Shown: piece by piece, positions 59,559-64,000 of the stretch | How positions within the stretch are numbered: position 1 is the first letter of the stretch | How the letters are laid out: every line of letters begins with the position of its first letter | Notes under the pieces: generated by a model | Told to the model about the DNA's origin: nothing | Databases searched by the model: none | What the model saw: the letters and a program-made list of their open reading frames with translations, nothing else | Assembly: GCF_030811685.1 (NCBI RefSeq) | Contig: NZ_JAUSRF010000012.1 | Location: forward strand, 62,001-126,000 | Direction of reading: 5' to 3' | From: Neorhizobium huautlense | GTDB lineage: Bacteria; Pseudomonadota; Alphaproteobacteria; Rhizobiales; Rhizobiaceae | Length of the DNA: 64,000 nt | Program-made: the position numbers and the translations under genes

Positions 59559-60286
59559 TGGCCGGTGAACCCCTTCTGAAAGTCCAGGGCGTCGAAACCT
59601 TCTATGGCAATATTCGTGCTCTCTCCGGCGTCGATGTCGATGTCCACCAGGGCGAGATCGTCAGCCTGATCGGCGCCAATGGAGCCGGCAAGTCGACGCT
59701 GATGATGACCATTTGCGGTTCTCCGCAGGCGAAAAACGGTCAGGTCATTTTCGATGGCGAGGATATCACCAGGTTGCCGACGCACCTGATTGCTAGGCGG
59801 CGCATCGCCCAGTCGCCGGAAGGCCGCCGCATTTTTCCGCGCATGACGGTGCTGGAAAATCTGCAGATGGGCGCCAATCTCGACAACCTCAAATATTTCA
59901 AAGAGGACGTCGAAAAGGTGTTTGCGATGTTCCCGCGCCTGAAGGAACGCCAGACGCAGCGCGGCGGCACGCTTTCGGGCGGCGAACAGCAGATGTTGTC
60001 GATCGGCCGCGCGCTGATGGCACGTCCAAAGCTGCTTCTGCTCGACGAGCCTTCGCTCGGTCTCGCACCCTTGATCGTCAAGGGCATTTTCGAGGCGATC
60101 AGAAAACTCAACAAGGAGGAGGGGCTCACCGTCTTCCTCGTCGAGCAGAACGCCTTCGCGGCACTCAAACTGTCTGACCGTGCCTATGTCATGGTCAACG
60201 GCAAGGTCACGATGTCGGGTTCCGGCAAGGAACTGCTGGCGAACCCGGAAGTTCGTGCCGCCTATCTCGAAGGAGGCCGGCATTGA
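59558..60286 (+). CDS. livF: Branched-chain amino-acid ABC transporter ATPase LivF
   Basis: A 242-residue ATPase. Walker A GANGAGKST, signature LSGGEQQMLSIGRAL, Walker B LLLLDEPSLGLAP and the LivF-type FLVEQNAFAALKLSDRAYVMVNGKV tail. It overlaps livG by one base and ends the ATPase pair. Length is standard. Confidence 0.95.
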   Translation: MAGEPLLKVQGVETFYGNIRALSGVDVDVHQGEIVSLIGANGAGKSTLMMTICGSPQAKNGQVIFDGEDITRLPTHLIARRRIAQSPEGRRIFPRMTVLENLQMGANLDNLKYFKEDVEKVFAMFPRLKERQTQRGGTLSGGEQQMLSIGRALMARPKLLLLDEPSLGLAPLIVKGIFEAIRKLNKEEGLTVFLVEQNAFAALKLSDRAYVMVNGKVTMSGSGKELLANPEVRAAYLEGGRH

Positions 60287-60325
60287 GCGCGATCCTTTCT
60301 ACCCTCTCGATGGGGAGCATCTGAC

Positions 60326-60679
60326 ATGCAGGGCCTGTTTTTCGAAGACGACACGACGGTTCGTTATTTTTTGCGGGGCCTTGTCCTTCTGCTCGGTTTC
60401 TGGACCGCGTGGCGGGCCGGCAAGGCGGCGGCCGAAGGCTGGAACGGGTATCGCGAAGTGGTGATCTATGCGGTGCTTCTGACCTGCGCCATGCAGTTTC
60501 TGCATTACGCGCTGTTCCAGGGGCCGTTGATCCATGCCGTTTATTTCGGGCTGGATCTCCTTCTGATGCTGGCTTTTGCGCTGGCCGGTTTCCGCATCCG
60601 TCGTACCAAGCAGATGGTTCAGAACTATTACTGGCTCTACGAGCCGACCTCCGCATTTTCGTGGAAGAACAAAGATTGA
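60326..60679 (+). CDS. DUF6867 family membrane protein
   Basis: A 117-residue protein with three hydrophobic segments (LRGLVLLLGFWTAWRAG; VVIYAVLLTCAMQFLHYALF; AVYFGLDLLLMLAFALAGFRI), ending QMVQNYYWLYEPTSAFSWKNKD. It matches the small DUF6867 family found between livF and livK in alphaproteobacteria. Its position inside the transporter operon suggests an accessory role; none is known. GGGGAGCATCTGAC lies before the ATG. Confidence 0.85.
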   Translation: MQGLFFEDDTTVRYFLRGLVLLLGFWTAWRAGKAAAEGWNGYREVVIYAVLLTCAMQFLHYALFQGPLIHAVYFGLDLLLMLAFALAGFRIRRTKQMVQNYYWLYEPTSAFSWKNKD

Positions 60680-60690
60680 CAGCCGGTCTA

Positions 60691-60704
60691 ATCTGAATTC
60701 AGAT
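60691..60704. promoter_or_regulatory. 14-bp perfect palindrome upstream of livK
   Basis: ATCTGAATTCAGAT lies 9 bp after a TTGACA (60676-60681) and 120 bp before livK. It could be an operator for the livK promoter. Confidence 0.5.
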
Positions 60705-60804
60705 CGGTTTGGACAATAACAATAACACACCAAAAGGTGGAACAGTTTTCCGGCGCGGCGATGGTGGGTGTTGCGCTGGATCCCAAATAATCGCTCACCT
60801 CATA

Positions 60805-60821
60805 AATAACTGGGAGTTATT
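60805..60821 (+). promoter_or_regulatory. Hairpin exposing or masking the livK ribosome site
   Basis: AATAACT and AGTTATT pair perfectly around a GGG loop. The loop plus the start of the right arm is the GGGAG Shine-Dalgarno, ending 8 bases before the ATG at 60824. Confidence 0.5.
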
Positions 60822-60823
60822 CA

Positions 60824-61945
60824 ATGAAGAAGTCTCTTCTTTCCGCTGTTGCGCTGACGGCCATGGTTGCCTTTAGCGGCAACGCCTGGGCTGACATCGT
60901 CATCGGCGTCGGCGGTCCTTTGACCGGCCCGAACGCCGCATTCGGTGCACAGCTCCAGAAGGGCGCCGAACAGGCCATCGCAGACATCAACGCTGCCGGC
61001 GGCATCAACGGCGAAAAGCTGACGATCGCGCTCGGCGACGACGTCTCTGACGCCAAGCAGGGCGTTTCCGTCGCCAACAAGTTCGTCGCTGACGGCGTCA
61101 AGTATGTGGTCGGTCACTTCAACTCGGGCGTGTCCATCCCGGCGTCGGAAGTTTATGCCGAAAACGGCATTCTCGAAGTGACGCCGGCTGCAACCAACCC
61201 GGTCTTCACCGAGCGCGGTCTGTGGAACACGTTCCGCACCTGCGGCCGTGACGACCAGCAGGGCGGCGTTGCCGGCAAGTACCTTGCCGACAAGTTCGCC
61301 GATGCCAAGATCGCCATCATCGACGACAAGACACCTTACGGCCAGGGCCTCGCCAACGAGACCCAGAAGGCCTACAACGCAGCCGGCAAGAAGGAAGTCG
61401 TCCGCGAAGGCGTCAACACCGGCGACAAGGACTTCTCCGCCCTCATCGCCAAGATGAAGGAAGCCGGCGTTTCGATCATCTACTGGGGCGGTCTCCACAC
61501 CGAAGCCGGCCTGATCATCCGTCAGGCAAAGGACCAGGGCCTCAAGGCAACGCTCGTATCGGGTGACGGTATCGTCTCCAACGAACTGGCCTCGATCGCC
61601 GGCGATGCCGTCGAAGGCACGCTCAACACCTTTGGCCCGGACCCGACCCTGCGCCCGGAAAACAAGGAACTGGTCGAAAAGTTCAAGGCTGCCGGCTTCA
61701 ACCCGGAAGCCTACACGCTCTATTCCTACGCCGCCGTTCAGCTGATCGCTGAAGGCATCAAGGCTGCCGGCAGCGCGGATGATGCGGAAGCGGTTGCCGC
61801 CAAGCTGAAGGAAGGCACGTTCAAGACCGTTCTCGGCGACATCGCCTTCGACGAAAAGGGCGATCCGAAACTTCCGGGCTATGTCATGTACGAATGGAAG
61901 AAGGGCCCGGACGGCAAGTTCAGCTACTTCCAGCAGGGCAGCTAA
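60824..61945 (+). CDS. livK: Branched-chain amino-acid ABC transporter substrate-binding protein
   Basis: A 373-residue periplasmic binding protein with a signal peptide ([22 protein letters not shown]). Mature residues show the LivJ/K type-1 fold: [82 protein letters not shown] and a C-terminal [21 protein letters not shown]. It delivers amino acids to LivHMGF. High codon bias (repeated GGC, AAG, GCC) suggests high expression. A terminator follows 30 bp later. Confidence 0.95.
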   Translation: MKKSLLSAVALTAMVAFSGNAWADIVIGVGGPLTGPNAAFGAQLQKGAEQAIADINAAGGINGEKLTIALGDDVSDAKQGVSVANKFVADGVKYVVGHFNSGVSIPASEVYAENGILEVTPAATNPVFTERGLWNTFRTCGRDDQQGGVAGKYLADKFADAKIAIIDDKTPYGQGLANETQKAYNAAGKKEVVREGVNTGDKDFSALIAKMKEAGVSIIYWGGLHTEAGLIIRQAKDQGLKATLVSGDGIVSNELASIAGDAVEGTLNTFGPDPTLRPENKELVEKFKAAGFNPEAYTLYSYAAVQLIAEGIKAAGSADDAEAVAAKLKEGTFKTVLGDIAFDEKGDPKLPGYVMYEWKKGPDGKFSYFQQGS

Positions 61946-61975
61946 GCCATTTGGCTTGAACCACAAGAATGCAGG

Positions 61976-62004
61976 GAGCCCGGTCGAAAGCCGGGCTCTT
62001 TTTG
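61976..62004 (+). terminator. Terminator of the liv operon
   Basis: An 8-bp stem (61976-61983 with 61991-61998) around a 7-base loop, followed by TTTTT. Confidence 0.85.
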
Positions 62005-62171
62005 CGTTTTAGAGGTTTAGATGTAACGATGGGCTGTCGAAAGGCGGCTGGTTTCGATAAATCCCAGTGGTTTTATATGCGCAGGTCCGTGGAGGCGCTT
62101 TCCATGAGGGCATGGCGATGATCTCTTGATTTGAAATTTTATATGATTCCAAAATGCGAGGCCTGCAGCAT

Positions 62172-62816
62172 ATGAGCGATGGAAGAGAGAACGAAGCGGG
62201 ACTGAACAAAGGCAAGCGCATCGGTGAATATTTTCAAATAAGTCCGTTTTTTGCTGGTGGATTGCACGGGCTTGAGCTGGAAAATCAAGAAAATCTTGTC
62301 AGTTTTCCAATAGTTATGCTTGGCCCTCCCGTAGGTCAGAAGTATGGGTTTGGAGATTTTTCGGAGAAGCCTGTATTGAGGCCTAATAAGAAATCTTACA
62401 AAAACCCACCAAAAGACTTTGAGCAATTTCACTCGTACTGGCTGGTGTCTCGCCGAGTAAAGAGTGTTCTGGAGAAATTTGATCCGGAAAGTGTTTCATT
62501 CGTAGAATGTGACGTCTTCCATATAAGTGGAAAGCCGCTCGATCCAGAACACTATCTGTGTGATGTGGTCAGGAAAGTGGATGCTTTGGATGAGGTAAAT
62601 TCAAAAGTAGTTCGTGTAGTTGATGGTGATGGTGATCGTTATTCATTGACGGGCGATCAGGAGGTTAATTTTAATATTCAAAAATTGGGAGGTGCGCATA
62701 TATTCCGGCAAAATAAAATGACCGGAATATATTGCGATGCCTTTTTGAGAAGAGAGTTTCTGGCCGCTGGTGTCACAAATACGGCGTATTTCAAAGACGT
62801 CTCAATCCGAAAATAG
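62172..62816 (+). CDS. Imm11/DUF1629-like immunity-type protein, orphan
   Basis: A 214-residue protein with no signal peptide or membrane helix. The part from FHSYWLVSRRVKSVLEKFDPESVSFVECDVFHISGKPLDPEHYLCDVVRKVDALDE resembles the imm11/DUF1629 family of immunity proteins of polymorphic toxin systems. Composition is clearly more AT-rich than its neighbours, with a different codon use, suggesting horizontal acquisition. No toxin gene adjoins. The start is uncertain (62154 or 62172). Confidence 0.6.
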   Translation: MSDGRENEAGLNKGKRIGEYFQISPFFAGGLHGLELENQENLVSFPIVMLGPPVGQKYGFGDFSEKPVLRPNKKSYKNPPKDFEQFHSYWLVSRRVKSVLEKFDPESVSFVECDVFHISGKPLDPEHYLCDVVRKVDALDEVNSKVVRVVDGDGDRYSLTGDQEVNFNIQKLGGAHIFRQNKMTGIYCDAFLRREFLAAGVTNTAYFKDVSIRK

Positions 62817-62919
62817 CCCTTTTAAAGTCCTTGAGGCAGAGGCCCGCATCTTCTCTCGGTTCATCGTACCATTTGTTTGGAATAAAGGTGTCGTGCATTG
62901 GCTGGGTCGCACGCGCGGA

Positions 62920-63126
62920 TTACGCGCCGCCCTGTTCCTGCCGCCGCATCAGATCCCGTTCCGATGCCGTCTCCTCATCCGGTGACGTCCTCTCGTCCTC
63001 GATCTCGACCTTTGCCGCACCGCCACCATCCTGCCAGACCTTTTGGACGGCATTTATGGCCTCGCGTGCGGTTTCGGCTTCGAAGCCTGGGCGGTTGCCA
63101 TCGACTGGCTTGATCTTGAACGACAT
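62920..63126 (-). CDS. Hypothetical acidic protein, 68 aa
   Basis: A small hydrophilic protein (MSFKIKPVDGNRPGFEAETAREAINAVQKVWQDGGGAAKVEIEDERTSPDEETASERDLMRRQEQGGA) with no known domain. The first 45 residues have a betaalphabeta-like pattern; the tail is acidic and probably disordered. A clear GGAGGT ribosome site. It lies 73 bp after the LuxR-type regulator gene on the same strand. Confidence 0.65.
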   Translation of the reverse strand: MSFKIKPVDGNRPGFEAETAREAINAVQKVWQDGGGAAKVEIEDERTSPDEETASERDLMRRQEQGGA

Positions 63127-63199
63127 GGTGCTGACCTCCGGTTTACCGATCACAACAGGGGAGGCAGCGCTTCGGTTCCCGGTGGTGGGCGGACGCCCC

Positions 63200-64000
63200 T
63201 CACATCTCGTGCAGCACATGCGCGGCTTTCACCGCCGCCGAGGCGCGGTTTTCCACGCCGAGTTTCACATAGATCTGTTCCAGATGTTTGTTCACCGTGC
63301 GCGCGGACAAGCCCAGAATATCGGCGATATCGCGGTTGGCCTTGCCCTTGGCGATCCAGAGCAAAACTTCGGACTCGCGCTGGGTCAGCGGAAAATGCTG
63401 GCGCAGAATAGCGTCGTCGGAGCGTTCGCGGGCGGCGGTGAGGCGGAAGAGGAATTCGTCGGCACCGATTGCGCCGAGGAAGGAAAATTGCAGGCTGGCG
63501 GCTTCGGCCGCATTGGCGGTGGGCGAGGGCAGCGAAAAACTGGCATCGCGGGAAAAGCCCGGCTTGCTGCGCTCGGCCATCCAGCCGGCAAGGCGGGTGG
63601 CGACGATTTCGAGGCCTTCGTCACTGCCGGTGGCGGCATTGATCAGCCGGGTTGCCTGCGGCGTCGACCAGTGCACCGCACCCGAGCCACGCGCGGCGAG
63701 CAGGTGTCGGCCGGCGGCATCGAGTGCCACACGGGCGCTCTGGGCCGAACGGGCATTGGACAGGTGGACACGGATACGGGCGCGCAGCTCGTCGATATTG
63801 ATCGGCTTGGTGAGGTAATCGACGCCGCCGCTGTCCAGCGCGTTGACGACATGTTCGGTTTCCGTCAGGCCGGTCATGAAAATCACCGGCACCTGTGCCA
63901 CCGCCCCATGCGCCTTGAGGCGACGGCAGGTCTCAAACCCGTCCATGTTGGGCATGACCGCATCCATCAGCACGAGATCGGGGGTGATGCGCTCGACGAT
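63200..64000 (-). CDS. LuxR-type response regulator, 5' partial
   Basis: Runs off the end of the window. The visible ~266 residues include the later half of a receiver (IVERITPDLVLMDAVMPNMDGFETCRRL with the phosphoacceptor Asp, then MTGLTE and YLTKPINIDEL), a long linker (~100 residues, unusual for this class) and a C-terminal LuxR helix-turn-helix (LTQRESEVLLWIAKGKANRDIADILGLSARTVNKHLEQIYVKLGVENRASA). It is a two-component transcription factor; the partner kinase is likely outside the window. Confidence 0.88.
   Translation of the reverse strand: MVERITPDLVLMDAVMPNMDGFETCRRLKAHGAVAQVPVIFMTGLTETEHVVNALDSGGVDYLTKPINIDELRARIRVHLSNARSAQSARVALDAAGRHLLAARGSGAVHWSTPQATRLINAATGSDEGLEIVATRLAGWMAERSKPGFSRDASFSLPSPTANAAEAASLQFSFLGAIGADEFLFRLTAARERSDDAILRQHFPLTQRESEVLLWIAKGKANRDIADILGLSARTVNKHLEQIYVKLGVENRASAAVKAAHVLHEM

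Overview
The window is a chromosomal segment of an alphaproteobacterium, almost certainly a member of the Rhizobiaceae (Agrobacterium/Rhizobium group). This rests on gene content: CtrA, ChpT and SciP within 4 kb of each other, an alphaproteobacterial RpoH, soxBDAG sarcosine oxidase, a Bra/Liv amino-acid transporter, DUF1134/EipA, DUF3422 and DUF6867 proteins. High GC and strong Shine-Dalgarno sites fit the same group. No plasmid, prophage or CRISPR locus is visible. Most of the window is ordinary core chromosome with short accessory patches.

Layout. 1-6.9 kb: end of a DUF2807 protein, a divergent SDR/TetR pair with two matching operators, a Tim44-like membrane protein, DUF1810, an MscS channel, a Gre-family factor and a TonB-C-terminal periplasmic protein. 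7-9.5 kb: a GAF-GGDEF-EAL protein and a HicAB module. 9.5-15.9 kb: an alcohol dehydrogenase, mnmA, a tRNA with CAU anticodon and a clear sigma-70 promoter, then small hypothetical genes ending in two tandem 24-residue hydrophobic microproteins. 16-22.3 kb: treZ-treY, then a coupled nucleotidyltransferase/metallophosphoesterase pair. 22.3-24.5 kb: small stress-type genes and a heme-handling operon (YbaN, IsdG-type monooxygenase, HutX). 24.7-29.8 kb: galE, a VOC protein, ung, an MhqO/MhqD-like pair, an L,D-transpeptidase and a lytic transglycosylase lipoprotein. 30-39.7 kb: DUF3422, an EamA exporter, purA, a large proline-rich membrane protein, a His/Cys-rich DUF2946-like protein, a 27-codon leader ORF, a PepSY membrane protein and rpoH. 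40-43.6 kb: rluD-like gene, DUF6476, a SpoU methyltransferase and a coiled-coil membrane protein.

43.7-48.6 kb is the regulatory core: a 276-bp MITE-like element with near-perfect 33-bp terminal inverted repeats, eipA, chpT, a single-domain receiver, ctrA, a fliJ-like gene, a PqiA-like gene and sciP. ChpT passes phosphate to CtrA, SciP inhibits CtrA activity in other alphaproteobacteria, and candidate CtrA boxes lie upstream of chpT and sciP. Five GANTC (CcrM) sites lie within 130 bp upstream of ctrA. 48.7-50.7 kb: an ExoY-type sugar transferase and a DUF2793 phage-type protein. 51-56 kb: the complete soxBDAG operon. 56.4-61.9 kb: livHMGF, DUF6867 and livK. 62-64 kb: an AT-rich orphan Imm11-like gene, a small protein and a truncated LuxR-type response regulator running off the end.

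The most unusual items are the MITE-like element, the twin microproteins, the GTGA-coupled nucleotidyltransferase/phosphoesterase pair, the 27-codon ORF coupled to the PepSY gene, and the GANTC cluster before ctrA. All functional statements are from reading the sequence; no database search was run.
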